From Lachnospiraceae bacterium (GTDB taxonomy: Bacteria > Bacillota > Clostridia > Lachnospirales > Lachnospiraceae), in assembly GCA_022793065.1 (NCBI GenBank), contig JAAWCE010000038.1:1-64000 (forward strand): DNA of 64,000 nt, given 5' to 3'. The notes under the pieces are model-generated. The model was not told where the DNA came from. It ran no database searches and saw only the letters and a program-made list of their open reading frames with translations. Shown here one piece after another: positions 21,437-31,510 of this stretch. The position numbers were made by a program, and so were the translations under genes. Every line of letters begins with the position of its first letter. Positions within the stretch are counted from its first letter, which is position 1.

Positions 21437-22891
21437 ATGAACTTTAAAATGATGGGGAGATTCGTAGGCAAAATCCTGCTGGTAGAGGCAATATTCATGG
21501 TTCCGGCTATGTTCATTAGCTTATGGGAGAAAGAGTATGCCTCAGTGTGGGCTTTTTTGTGGAGTCTTGCTGCCGTTTTGGCTGCGGCGGGGCTACTCTT
21601 ATTGTTGTGCAGAGGTTCCCGCAATCAGTTTTATGCCAAAGAAGGTTTGGCATGTGTGGGCATCTGTTGGATTGTAATGAGTTTACTGGGATGTTTGCCA
21701 TTCTATATTTCAGGGGCAATTCCCAGTTTTATTGATGCCTTTTTTGAAATTGTGTCCGGCTTTACCACCACGGGTTCCAGCATATTGCCGGAGGTAGAAG
21801 TACTGCCTAAGGGAATTTTATATTGGCGCAGTTTCAGCCATTGGCTGGGAGGCATGGGGGTGCTGGTATTTTTGCTGGCGGTGTCCTCTGTAGGCGGCAG
21901 TGATAATGGTTTTACCATGCACTTGCTCAGGGCGGAGAGTCCGGGGCCTAACGTGGGCAAATTGGTGCCAAGAATGAGGAAGACCGCAAGTATTTTGTAT
22001 TTTTTGTATGTCATATTGACCATTGTAAATGTGATTTTCCTTTTGGCGGGGGATATGTCTCTGTATGAAGCGGTATGTACTGCATTTGGAACTGCGGGCA
22101 CAGGGGGATTCGGAATCAAAAATGACAGTATTGCCAGCTATAGTCCTTACATTCAAAATGTCTGTACGGTTTTTATGTTGTTGTTTGGAATTAATTTTAC
22201 CTGTTATTACTTACTGATGCTCAGGCAGATTAAAAATGTTTTTTTTGATGAGGAATTGAGACTGTATCTGGGGCTGACTTTGGGAAGCATTGTGCTGATT
22301 GTGTTAAACTTAAGGGGGTATTACGCCACATTGGAAGAAACAGTGAGATATGTGGCTTTTCAGGTGGTTTCCATTATTACTTCCACAGGCTATGCAACAA
22401 CGGACTTTGATCTATGGCCGGGATTTTCCAAAGCAATTTTATTGAGCCTAATGATTATAGGAGCTTGTGCGGGCAGTACGGGGGGCGGTTTTAAGTGCGG
22501 AAGAGCCTTGCTGGTAATCAAGAGTCTGCGCAGAAGCGTGCGTCAAGTGGTGCATCCTCAGAAGGTGCAGGTAGTCAGGGTCAATGGGCAGCCGGTGGGA
22601 GAGAAGGTACTGCAGAATACCAATGCGTATCTTGCCGCTTACCTTATTATTATTATCTTGAGCTTTTTGCTCATATCAGTGGACGGATACTCTATTACCA
22701 CAAATATTTCCGCTGTTATAACCTGTTTCAATAATATTGGACCTGGATTTGAGATGGTAGGGCCAACTTGTAATTTTGCGGCGTATAGTACTTTTTCCAA
22801 ATTGGTGCTGATAATGGATATGCTTGCGGGAAGGCTTGAAATTTTCCCCATTCTGATTTTGTTTTCCCGGAGCACATGGAGACATCGGTGA
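21437..22891 (+). CDS. trkH: Trk-type potassium transporter membrane subunit TrkH
   Basis: SGFTTTGSSIL, FGTAGTGGFG, ITSTGYATTDFD, GACAGSTGGGFK pore/filter motifs; follows trkA. Confidence 0.95.
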   Translation: MNFKMMGRFVGKILLVEAIFMVPAMFISLWEKEYASVWAFLWSLAAVLAAAGLLLLLCRGSRNQFYAKEGLACVGICWIVMSLLGCLPFYISGAIPSFIDAFFEIVSGFTTTGSSILPEVEVLPKGILYWRSFSHWLGGMGVLVFLLAVSSVGGSDNGFTMHLLRAESPGPNVGKLVPRMRKTASILYFLYVILTIVNVIFLLAGDMSLYEAVCTAFGTAGTGGFGIKNDSIASYSPYIQNVCTVFMLLFGINFTCYYLLMLRQIKNVFFDEELRLYLGLTLGSIVLIVLNLRGYYATLEETVRYVAFQVVSIITSTGYATTDFDLWPGFSKAILLSLMIIGACAGSTGGGFKCGRALLVIKSLRRSVRQVVHPQKVQVVRVNGQPVGEKVLQNTNAYLAAYLIIIILSFLLISVDGYSITTNISAVITCFNNIGPGFEMVGPTCNFAAYSTFSKLVLIMDMLAGRLEIFPILILFSRSTWRHR

Positions 22892-23164
22892 GAGGTCGAG
22901 AAGAGGAATATGCGGTTGATGATGGAAGGAAATGGGTTTGAAACAGAATAGAGTACAATGAACAGGCGCTCTGCACATAAGTGGATGGGCGCTGTTTTGT
23001 TACTGGAACTGAGTGGATTACGCAGCACTGTATTTCATATGAATCTGAATGAAAATGCGGTTGCAAAAATCGAACAAATGTGCTATAAAGGTAATAGGGA
23101 AAGTATATGAGAAAATGATGATAATGTCGCGGAAGGGTATTGGGAGGATAAGGAGAGACTTAAG

Positions 23165-25294
23165 ATGCCAGAACAGAAAATTGTGGAAAAAGCCAGGAAG
23201 ATACTGGTGGAAAAACTGGGATATCCGGACCCGGCTGATTGTGATAAATATGACGGAAACGGATTGGTAATGTATGCGCAGGATGAGTATAAGAAGAATG
23301 TAGAACTGGAAAGTCTGCTCAGATTTGCGAGTAAGTGTTCTTCAAGAGAATCAAGAGATAAATTGTGGACGGAGTCGGCTGATTATGGAAAACCGGAGTT
23401 TGTGATTCTAAATAATCAGTATAATTTAGCCATAGTAATTGAGTGTAAACCGGAAAAGAAGACCTCTCTATTAATCAGTCCCACGCTTCGGGACAAGAAG
23501 ATGCTGCCTGTGCGAGGGGAAAATATTGCAAAATATGCCATGGATGGAGCGGTACATTATGCTAAATTTCTATCTAAGGAATATGATGTTATTGCCATTG
23601 GAATTACAGGGGTTCCAAACCATGACGCTTTGAATATAAAAACTTTTTTCTGGAAGAAGAATCAAAGTTTACAGTTTACGGAAGAAAAGGGTGAAAAGCT
23701 GTGTTATGGGCCATTCTATGATTTAAAATTAGAGCAGTTATATCCCTATGAGTATTATGTAAGTTTTGTACAAAACCGGTCAAATGCAATCATAAAAGAA
23801 TTTAATGAAGAGAAGGCTACTCTGGCGGCAACAGAGCTGAATATTATGCTGGATGCTTCTTCTGTGAATCCGTTGGTGAGAGCATTGCTGGTTTCAGGTT
23901 TGCTGCTTGCTTTGCGGGATAAGACATTTCAGACTACATATGATAATCGGGAAATTTCTGTCAGTGAAGTACAGACAAATCTAAAGAATGCAATCATGCG
24001 TGTGATAAATTCCAGTGATATTGACGATGAATATAAGAAACAGGTGCTGCGGGATAAATTTACGGATACGTTTAATCAGCAAGAATTGTTAGAAAATAAT
24101 GCGGATAAACTCAGACAAGTTCTGAAAAAGCTGCACGAAACCATTTATCCATGTATGAACGGCGATTATGATATAGATATTATCGGTAAGTTTTACCATG
24201 AGTTTCTGCGATATGCAAAAAATGGAGCAAACAATGGAATTAAGTTGACGCCTTCTTTTGTGACGGAGTTATTCTGTGATTTGGCGGAACTTGAAGTTAC
24301 GGATATAGTTCTGGATCCATGTCTTGGAACCAGTGGTTTTTTGATAGCAGCAATGAATCACTTGTATGCGCTTGCAGAACAGATGAATCAGAATGAAATT
24401 AATACATTTTTTGACAAGGTGTTGGATGAGGGTAAACTGTCTCCTAAAGAAGTTCGTATGATGAAGAATTATAATAAGGTGTATTATGGGAATGACCAGT
24501 ATACTTCAAAGGATGTGAAAGAATATATCCGTAAACATCAATTGGTGGGGTGTGAGTCTGATCCCACAATGTATGCGTTAGGATGTTCCAATATGATATT
24601 GCGCGGAGATGGCAAGTCTAACATTTTACATGGGGATTGTATGAAGCTGCGGGATAAAATTTTAGAATTTCATGCAACCGTTGGGATGATGAATCCGCCT
24701 TATAGCGAAACGGCATATAATATACTTGATTTTGTATATATGCTATGTAAATCTGTCAAAAAAGGGAAACGGACCGTGGTGATAGTGCCTACGTCATGTG
24801 CACATTCAGACGATTACTTAGAATTTAGAAATAGAATTTTAAAAGAAAATACGCTTCTTGGAGTTATGAGCATGAATCTGGATTTATTTAAAGGAATTGC
24901 AGGTACAATACCATGTATTATGGTATTTAAGGCAGGTGTGCCTCATGACTTTCAGAAGGCGGTTTATTTTGGAAATTGGAAAGAGGACGGTTTTATCTGG
25001 CATAAAACCATGGGAAGGATACCGGACAAGGAACATAGGGTATATCCGATGCTTCCTGGAGAATATCAAAGAAAATGGCTGGAATCTTTTCAAAATGAGG
25101 GAAAAGATGATGAATATGGAATATGGAGAAAACTGACCAAAGATGATTCGGGGCAGTGCAGGGACGAATGGCTTTGGGAATATTTTGTTGAAACAGATTA
25201 TACATTATTAACACAGGAAGATTTTGAAGAAGTGGTAAAGGATTATATGATTTTCACGTTGAAGCAAATGGCTTTGGAGGAGGTGAATGGGTAA
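23165..25294 (+). CDS. N6-adenine DNA methyltransferase (HsdM-like) with possible N-terminal PD-(D/E)XK domain
   Basis: LDPCLGTSGFLIAAM (motif I) and MMNPPYSE (motif IV, NPPY); N-terminal PEFVILNNQYNLAIVIECKPEKK resembles HSDR_N-type nuclease core. Confidence 0.85.
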   Translation: MPEQKIVEKARKILVEKLGYPDPADCDKYDGNGLVMYAQDEYKKNVELESLLRFASKCSSRESRDKLWTESADYGKPEFVILNNQYNLAIVIECKPEKKTSLLISPTLRDKKMLPVRGENIAKYAMDGAVHYAKFLSKEYDVIAIGITGVPNHDALNIKTFFWKKNQSLQFTEEKGEKLCYGPFYDLKLEQLYPYEYYVSFVQNRSNAIIKEFNEEKATLAATELNIMLDASSVNPLVRALLVSGLLLALRDKTFQTTYDNREISVSEVQTNLKNAIMRVINSSDIDDEYKKQVLRDKFTDTFNQQELLENNADKLRQVLKKLHETIYPCMNGDYDIDIIGKFYHEFLRYAKNGANNGIKLTPSFVTELFCDLAELEVTDIVLDPCLGTSGFLIAAMNHLYALAEQMNQNEINTFFDKVLDEGKLSPKEVRMMKNYNKVYYGNDQYTSKDVKEYIRKHQLVGCESDPTMYALGCSNMILRGDGKSNILHGDCMKLRDKILEFHATVGMMNPPYSETAYNILDFVYMLCKSVKKGKRTVVIVPTSCAHSDDYLEFRNRILKENTLLGVMSMNLDLFKGIAGTIPCIMVFKAGVPHDFQKAVYFGNWKEDGFIWHKTMGRIPDKEHRVYPMLPGEYQRKWLESFQNEGKDDEYGIWRKLTKDDSGQCRDEWLWEYFVETDYTLLTQEDFEEVVKDYMIFTLKQMALEEVNG

Positions 25295-26289
25295 TGCCAA
25301 ATGTTCCTTTGCATACATTGTTTTCTGTAAAGTATGGCAGTGATTTGGAATTAAATAAACAGATCCAGAGTCCGGAAGGGATTCATTTTGTTTCCAGGAA
25401 CAGAAATAATAACGGTGTGGTTGCCAGGATTCTGCCGCCGGAGGGAGTTGAACCAAATCCGCCCAATACGATTTCGGTGCCTTTGGGCAGTAGTTCTGCC
25501 CTATATGCTTTTTTGCAGGATGAACCTTATTATTCAGGGAGGGATTTGGCATATCTGGTTCCAAAGGAGTCAATGAGCAGACAGGTGATGCTTTATTATT
25601 GTATGTGTATTCGGGCCAACAGGTATAAATTTAATTGGGGACGTCAGGCAAATAAATCTATCGGCCACATTATGCTGCCGTCACTTGCAGAGATTCCTTC
25701 ATGGGTTGAGAAAACAGAGATAAAAGATTTTGGTGTATATAAGAAGCGGTTTGTGGAAGAACCACTTCCGGATTTGTTTTCCGTTTTGTGGCATGAATTT
25801 ATATATGATGAAATTTTTGTACTTGAGAGAGGGGAGTCTTATTATAGAAAATATTCTAAACAGGGTAAATATCCATATGTGAGTGCCACTGAAACAAATA
25901 ATGGAATCAGCGGATATGTAGATACGTTTAATAGAGAAGGGAATCTTGTTGTAATTAATTATGATGGGAGTGTGGCTTCGGCATTTTATCAGGCCCATCC
26001 ATTTTTTGCAAGTGAGAAAGTGGTCACTGCCAGGCTGAGGGACAGAGAGTGGAATCCCTTTCTTGCCATGTTTTTCATAGGGGTGATTAGGCTTGAGAAA
26101 GATAGATATAATTATGGGTATAAGTGGTCCGTGGAAAAACGCATGAAAAAAAGCAAAATTGCCCTTCCGGCAATACGGGAAAATGAATTTGACTATGTAC
26201 CTGATTTTGCTTTTATGGAAGCCTATATAAAACGATTGGAATTCTCCAAAGGCTTGCATATGAACACAAAAGAAGCGGTGCAGAAATAG
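25294..26289 (+). CDS. Type I-like restriction specificity subunit (HsdS-like)
   Basis: Abuts the methylase; two TRD-like halves; GKYPYVSATETNNGISGYVDTF, LPAIRENEFDYVPDFAFMEAYIKRL. Confidence 0.8.
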   Translation: MPNVPLHTLFSVKYGSDLELNKQIQSPEGIHFVSRNRNNNGVVARILPPEGVEPNPPNTISVPLGSSSALYAFLQDEPYYSGRDLAYLVPKESMSRQVMLYYCMCIRANRYKFNWGRQANKSIGHIMLPSLAEIPSWVEKTEIKDFGVYKKRFVEEPLPDLFSVLWHEFIYDEIFVLERGESYYRKYSKQGKYPYVSATETNNGISGYVDTFNREGNLVVINYDGSVASAFYQAHPFFASEKVVTARLRDREWNPFLAMFFIGVIRLEKDRYNYGYKWSVEKRMKKSKIALPAIRENEFDYVPDFAFMEAYIKRLEFSKGLHMNTKEAVQK

Positions 26290-26314
26290 GATCTGAAGGC
26301 AGGGAGAGAAGCGG

Positions 26315-27025
26315 ATGAGACGTATTATTATGATGGTGATTCGGTTATTTTTGAAGACACCGTATTATTTTTATAGTATCAACAAGTGCGGGAAGAGGAA
26401 GGATATCAGCCTGGAAGAGGCTTATGCGTGTGTCAAGAAAGTCACAAAAGCTGCAAATCGCGCAGGAAGAGTTAAAATAGAAGCGTTTGGACTGGAGAAT
26501 ATACCAAAGGAAAATGGTTTTATATTTTTTCCCAATCATCAGGGTATGTTTGACGTATTGGTATTCCTGGATTCTTGTCCCGTCCCGTTTTCGTTTGTCA
26601 TAAAAAAGGAAGCCAGCAATGTGATACTGTTGAAGCAAGTGGTGGCGGCGCTGCGGGCCATTCCCATTGACAGAGAAGATTTGAAGCAGTCCTTGCAGGT
26701 AATTCAGCAGATGACGGACGAGGTGAAGAAGGGGAGAAATTTTCTGATTTTTGCCGAAGGAACACGCAGTCGAAAGGGAAATGAATTGCTGCCGTTTAAG
26801 GGAGGCACGTTTAAAAGTGCGGTAAAGGCAAAATGTCCGATTGTACCCTGTGCACTGATAGATTCTTTTAAGCCTTTTGACGAAAAATCCATTGCGCCGG
26901 TGACAGTAAAACTGATCTATTTAAAACCCCTGTACTATGAAGAATATGCGGGGATGAAAACAAATGAAATTGCGGCGGAAGTAAAAAGCAGAATTGAAGC
27001 CGCAATAAAAAACTATGAAGGATAA
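26315..27025 (+). CDS. plsC: 1-acyl-sn-glycerol-3-phosphate acyltransferase
   Basis: NHQGMFD (HxxxxD-like), IFAEGTRSRKGNELLPFKGGTFK. Confidence 0.93.
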   Translation: MRRIIMMVIRLFLKTPYYFYSINKCGKRKDISLEEAYACVKKVTKAANRAGRVKIEAFGLENIPKENGFIFFPNHQGMFDVLVFLDSCPVPFSFVIKKEASNVILLKQVVAALRAIPIDREDLKQSLQVIQQMTDEVKKGRNFLIFAEGTRSRKGNELLPFKGGTFKSAVKAKCPIVPCALIDSFKPFDEKSIAPVTVKLIYLKPLYYEEYAGMKTNEIAAEVKSRIEAAIKNYEG

Positions 27026-27062
27026 ATTGCTCGTTCCTATGAAGAGGTGTAGGAATTGATTA

Positions 27063-27116
27063 AATGTAAACATTGATGATTCTATGGTTGACATTTCATC
27101 CTTTGTCCGTTATACT
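27063..27116 (+). promoter_or_regulatory. BirA-type biotin operator overlapping a promoter
   Basis: AATGTAAAC-N15-GTTGACATT (27063-27095); -35 TTGACA 27088-27093, 17-bp spacer, -10 TATACT 27111-27116; first promoter upstream of the bio genes. Confidence 0.88.
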
Positions 27117-27225
27117 CTAAAGAAAATCCCCAAAGTACGCCGATGTGGAAAAATCTCCCTTTGATATTGAATTTTGGTTTTGATAGGGAAGCGTGGTTGT
27201 GGATTTGAATCAGTAGAGTGACGAG

Positions 27226-27720
27226 GTGGCTATGGAGACTGGAAGGAAGGTAAGAGAAATCACAATCACTGCATTGATGGCTGTATTATTGGCTGTTTTT
27301 GGAATGTTTCGGCTTCCAGGGATTCTTCCGGGAACAGAGTTCCAACTTTCGGCGCCATTTGCTGTCTGTATCGCCGCTTGTTTTGGTTTTAAAAAATATA
27401 TCAAAATTGGTATTCTGGCCAGTGCTGTTCAAATGGTGCTTGGCGCATATTCCATTGTAAATGTAACAATTTCTATGATATTTCGTCTGGTTGCAGGGGG
27501 AATATTGTCAATATTCGGTGTGCATCCTGTAACAATTGTGGTGAGCGGTCCGTTGGGAACAGTGGCGGGAAGGCTGTTTCTTGGGTGGATGACAGGCACG
27601 AATCCTTTGACGTTGATTGCAGCGGCTTTGCCGGGAATGATATTTACTGCGGCGGGTTCCGTTCTTATGTTTCCGTTAATGAAGCGGGCTGTGGGGACGG
27701 AGATGAAACGTTGTCAATAA
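27226..27720 (+). CDS. Small polytopic membrane protein, ECF S-component-like, first gene of BirA-type operon
   Basis: 164 aa with about five hydrophobic helices (ITALMAVLLAVFGMFRLPGIL, FAVCIAACFGF, IGILASAVQMVLGAY...); GTG start; upstream of bioW. Confidence 0.65.
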   Translation: MAMETGRKVREITITALMAVLLAVFGMFRLPGILPGTEFQLSAPFAVCIAACFGFKKYIKIGILASAVQMVLGAYSIVNVTISMIFRLVAGGILSIFGVHPVTIVVSGPLGTVAGRLFLGWMTGTNPLTLIAAALPGMIFTAAGSVLMFPLMKRAVGTEMKRCQ

Positions 27721-27803
27721 GTTTATTTGGGAAGATCAGGGGAGTGTTGGCACGAGAGATGGCGCCAAATGCAGTAAAGCGCTGGTATAAAAGATAAAGA
27801 GGA

Positions 27804-28595
27804 ATGAAAATGAGTCGTTATAGCATTAAGATGCAGGCGTCGAATAAAGAAGAGGGACATATTTCCGGGGCTGAGAAGATAATTTCGGAGGAAGAACTGG
27901 AACAATACTGTTCAAGGCTGTTAATGCGGGCATTGAAGCACGGCAAGGGAAAGCCGGATTTTATCAATCTCAAGATTGAGGCTATCATAGAAGAGGAGAT
28001 TCTGCATATTCCCGCACTTCCAGTCAGCACAGTTGAGACTGTCAGTGCATCGGAGGGGCGGAAGGTTGTTCTTGCGTATTTGCGTAAACTGGGGTTAGGG
28101 CAAGCAGAAGAAATTCTGGCAATCTGGGAACAGAGTTATGCCATGCGGGGGGCGATGCTTTTGGATGCGGATACACTGCAGCGTCTGGAACCGGACAGGG
28201 AAAGGGGAATTCGTGCTACCTACATGGATATGGAAACGGATGATGAGGCAAGAAAGTCCTCCTGTGAGGGGAAAAATCATTTTAACGAAGCGTTGGTTTT
28301 GGCTACAAAAGTGGTCAGTCATCCGAATATAGTGGCGGAACTGTGTATTTCCGATGATCCGGATTATGTGACAGGCTATATTGCCTCTAAGGAATTTGGG
28401 TATGTGCGCATAACCACATTGAAGGAAATGGGAAGCCCTCAGGGCGGACGGGTTTTTTTGTTCCGTGGAGAGGAAGGGGAATTGGAAGACTGTATTCGGT
28501 ATCTGCAGCAGCAGAAAGTACTTGTTCATATGGATAGGAATATGGAAACAGGTTCGTGTTCTGAAAAGACTGCCGTACAAATGGATGAAAAGTGA
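27804..28595 (+). CDS. bioW: 6-carboxyhexanoate-CoA ligase (pimeloyl-CoA synthase)
   Basis: YSIKMQASNKEEGHISGAEKII N-terminus; upstream of bioF. Confidence 0.93.
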   Translation: MKMSRYSIKMQASNKEEGHISGAEKIISEEELEQYCSRLLMRALKHGKGKPDFINLKIEAIIEEEILHIPALPVSTVETVSASEGRKVVLAYLRKLGLGQAEEILAIWEQSYAMRGAMLLDADTLQRLEPDRERGIRATYMDMETDDEARKSSCEGKNHFNEALVLATKVVSHPNIVAELCISDDPDYVTGYIASKEFGYVRITTLKEMGSPQGGRVFLFRGEEGELEDCIRYLQQQKVLVHMDRNMETGSCSEKTAVQMDEK

Positions 28596-28598
28596 GGG

Positions 28599-29768
28599 AT
28601 GTGGGTGGATAAGTGGAAACGAATGGAAGAAGAATTGGGGATGCTAAAGGAAAAGCATCTGTACCGTCGGCTAAAGGTGCTTGAAAGCGCACAAAATTCC
28701 CATGTCAGATATCAGGGCAGAGATATGCTGATGCTGGCATCCAATTCCTATTTGGATTTCTGTAATGACGAGCGGGTGAAAGAATACGCGCTGAATGTAC
28801 TTTTGGAATATGGCACAGGCTCCGGCGGCTCCAGGCTGACCACAGGCACAATGAAGATACATATGGAACTGGAAGAGGCACTTGCACGATTTAAGGGCAG
28901 AGAAGCGGCCATGGTATTTAATACGGGGTTTGCGGCAAATAGTGGAATTCTTCCGGCCTTATGCGGCGAGGGGGATATCATTTATAGTGACGCCAGAAAT
29001 CATGCCAGTATTATTGACGGCTGTAAAATGTCAAAGGCGGACACGGTGGTGTATCAGCATAACGATATGGCGGATTTGGAACGAAAGATTTTGGAACATC
29101 CGGGAAGATGGGGCTTGATTGTCAGCGACGGGGTGTTCAGCATGGATGGGGATATTGTGGATTTGCCGGAGCTTGTAAGGCTGGCAGATACGTATGGTTT
29201 ACTCTCCATGATTGATGAGGCGCATGCGACCGGAGTGATTGGTACCACCGGACGAGGGTGTGAGGAATATTTTCACATGGAAGGGAAGACAGATATTTTA
29301 ATGGGAACATTAAGCAAGGCCATAGGCGCGGAAGGTGGTTATGTCTGTGGGTCTCATACGTTGATAGAATATCTGAAAAACAAAGCCAGAAGTTATATTT
29401 TTTCAACCTCCCTTTCTCCGGTCACAATGGCGGCTGCAAAGAAAGCGTTGGAATTGATAGAAGAGAACCCGTGGAGGGTACAAAGATTACAGGAAAATGT
29501 TCATTGGTTTTGCAGATGCCTTCAGGAACAGGGGATAGTTGCGGATTCGGACACTGCCATTATACCTATTGGGATTGGAGAGGAAGAAAAGGCATTGCAG
29601 GTGTCTGAAAGGTTGGCCCAACAAGGGTATTTTATTCCGGCCATCCGCTATCCCACGGTTAGGAAGGGGGAGGCCATGCTGCGCGCTGCGCTGATGGCCA
29701 CCCATACCAAAGAAGAGTTGGCCAAAGCGGCACAGGCCATAGGGGAAGCCATAAGACTTTCCCGGTAA
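28599..29768 (+). CDS. bioF: 8-amino-7-oxononanoate synthase
   Basis: GTGSGGSRLTTG, DGVFSMDGDIVDL, IDEAHATGVIG, LMGTLSKAIGAEGGYV. Confidence 0.95.
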   Translation: MWVDKWKRMEEELGMLKEKHLYRRLKVLESAQNSHVRYQGRDMLMLASNSYLDFCNDERVKEYALNVLLEYGTGSGGSRLTTGTMKIHMELEEALARFKGREAAMVFNTGFAANSGILPALCGEGDIIYSDARNHASIIDGCKMSKADTVVYQHNDMADLERKILEHPGRWGLIVSDGVFSMDGDIVDLPELVRLADTYGLLSMIDEAHATGVIGTTGRGCEEYFHMEGKTDILMGTLSKAIGAEGGYVCGSHTLIEYLKNKARSYIFSTSLSPVTMAAAKKALELIEENPWRVQRLQENVHWFCRCLQEQGIVADSDTAIIPIGIGEEEKALQVSERLAQQGYFIPAIRYPTVRKGEAMLRAALMATHTKEELAKAAQAIGEAIRLSR

Positions 29769-29812
29769 TAGATACCAATGGAGCATGTATGCTTAAGACA
29801 GGGGAGATTTGT

Positions 29813-30787
29813 ATGAGCATAGTACAGGAATTAAAGGAAAAAGTGTTGAGTTTTGGCAAAATTTCCAAAAAGGAGGCGCTGATGCTTGCGGAAGCGCCTT
29901 TGGAAGAACTTGCGGAAGCGGCTGATGAAATACGTGAAAAAATGTGTGGTCAGGGATTTGACGTCTGTACCATTATCAATGGTAAATGCGGACGATGTTC
30001 AGAGGATTGTAAATATTGTGCCCAAAGCATACATTATGAGACGAATTCCATGGAAGCTTATCCCTTGCTGTCCACTGAAAAGCTTTTGGAAGGAGCGAAA
30101 TATAATGAAGCCAGGGGTGTATTGCGATATTCTATTGTGACATCGGGCAGAAGACTATCGGATTTTGAAGTGGAGCAGGCGTGTGAAAGTATTCGTGCAA
30201 TAAAGGAAAACACCAATATTCGGATTTGTGTGTCTTTCGGTTTATTAGAGGAAGCGCAGTTTAGGAAAATCAAAGAAGCCGGCGCTTCCCGTGTGCACTG
30301 CAACCTGGAGTCATCCGAGAGATTTTTTCCACAGGTATGTACCACACATACCTATGAAGAGAAAATCATGACATTGAAAGCGGCGCAAAAGGCAGGTTTG
30401 TCTGTTTGTTCCGGTGGTATTCTGGGACTTGGGGAAACCATGGAGGACCGTATTGACATGGTTTTGACGGCAAGGGAACTGGGGGTGAAATCAATTCCTG
30501 TCAATCTGCTCAATCCTATTCCGGGAACGCCTTATGAGAGGAACAAACCGTTGACAAACGAAGAGGCGCTGCGCTGTGTAGCTTTGTTTCGTTTCCTGCT
30601 TCCGGATGCCTGCATCCGGCTTGCGGGCGGCAGAGGGCTTCTTGAGGATAAGGGAAAGGGCTGTTTCCAGAGCGGAGCCAATGGGGCCATTTCCGGCGAT
30701 ATGCTGACGACGGCGGGGATTACAGTGGAGACGGATATGAGCTTGATACATGATTTGGGATATGAGGTGAGGTTTTGTCATGAGTAA
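29813..30787 (+). CDS. bioB: Biotin synthase
   Basis: Radical SAM CGRCSEDCKYCAQSIHY; NLLNPIPGTPYE. Confidence 0.97.
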   Translation: MSIVQELKEKVLSFGKISKKEALMLAEAPLEELAEAADEIREKMCGQGFDVCTIINGKCGRCSEDCKYCAQSIHYETNSMEAYPLLSTEKLLEGAKYNEARGVLRYSIVTSGRRLSDFEVEQACESIRAIKENTNIRICVSFGLLEEAQFRKIKEAGASRVHCNLESSERFFPQVCTTHTYEEKIMTLKAAQKAGLSVCSGGILGLGETMEDRIDMVLTARELGVKSIPVNLLNPIPGTPYERNKPLTNEEALRCVALFRFLLPDACIRLAGGRGLLEDKGKGCFQSGANGAISGDMLTTAGITVETDMSLIHDLGYEVRFCHE

Positions 30788-31466
30788 AAAGATTTTCATT
30801 ACTGGAACAGGGACAGATGTGGGAAAAACCTATGTGACGGCGTTGCTTCTAAAGAAATTAAAGGAAAGCGGCAGGAAGGCAGGTTACTTTAAGGCTGCTA
30901 TGAGCGGCAATGAGCGCCGTGAGGACGGCACGCTGATTCCAGGGGACGCCGTACATGTGAAACAGATATCGGGTATCACACAGCCTCTTGAACAGATGTG
31001 CCCATATGTTTATGAACATGCAGTATCACCGCATTTGGCTTCTCGGCTGGAAGGGCATCCAGTAGGGTTGGAGGTTGTGGAACAGGGGTTTCTGGAGGTT
31101 TGCAAAGAATTTGACTATGTGACCATGGAAGGCAGCGGCGGTATTCTCTGTCCGATTTGTTTCGATGAAGAGAAAATTTGGCTGGAAGATATTATCAAAA
31201 GATTAGGGCTGTCCTGTCTGGTCGTTGCAGACGCCGGGCTGGGAACCATCAACAATGTAGTGCTGACCGTGGAATATATGCGCGCTCACAAGATTCCGGT
31301 CAAGGGTATTATTTTTAACCGTTGTCACAAGGGAAATGTCATGGAAGAGGATAATATAAAAATGTGCCAGTATAGAACAGGATTGGTGACGCTTGCCTGT
31401 GTGGAAGATGGTGCCGCGGAACTTGCTATGGACGGAGAGCTGCTGGCATCTTTGTATGAGGAATGA
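30780..31466 (+). CDS. bioD: Dethiobiotin synthetase
   Basis: FITGTGTDVGKTYVTALLLKKL; overlaps bioB by 8 bp. Confidence 0.96.
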   Translation: MSKKIFITGTGTDVGKTYVTALLLKKLKESGRKAGYFKAAMSGNERREDGTLIPGDAVHVKQISGITQPLEQMCPYVYEHAVSPHLASRLEGHPVGLEVVEQGFLEVCKEFDYVTMEGSGGILCPICFDEEKIWLEDIIKRLGLSCLVVADAGLGTINNVVLTVEYMRAHKIPVKGIIFNRCHKGNVMEEDNIKMCQYRTGLVTLACVEDGAAELAMDGELLASLYEE

Positions 31467-31510
31467 AAGCTGTAAGAGCTATGTTTTGACTAAGAAGGGG
31501 GAAGACTGAC

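Noticed and set aside
22800-22891. Suspected frameshift at the trkH 3' end (FPILILFSRSTWRHR)
   Set aside because: TrkH proteins commonly end near GRLEIFPIL-like motifs; length is normal.
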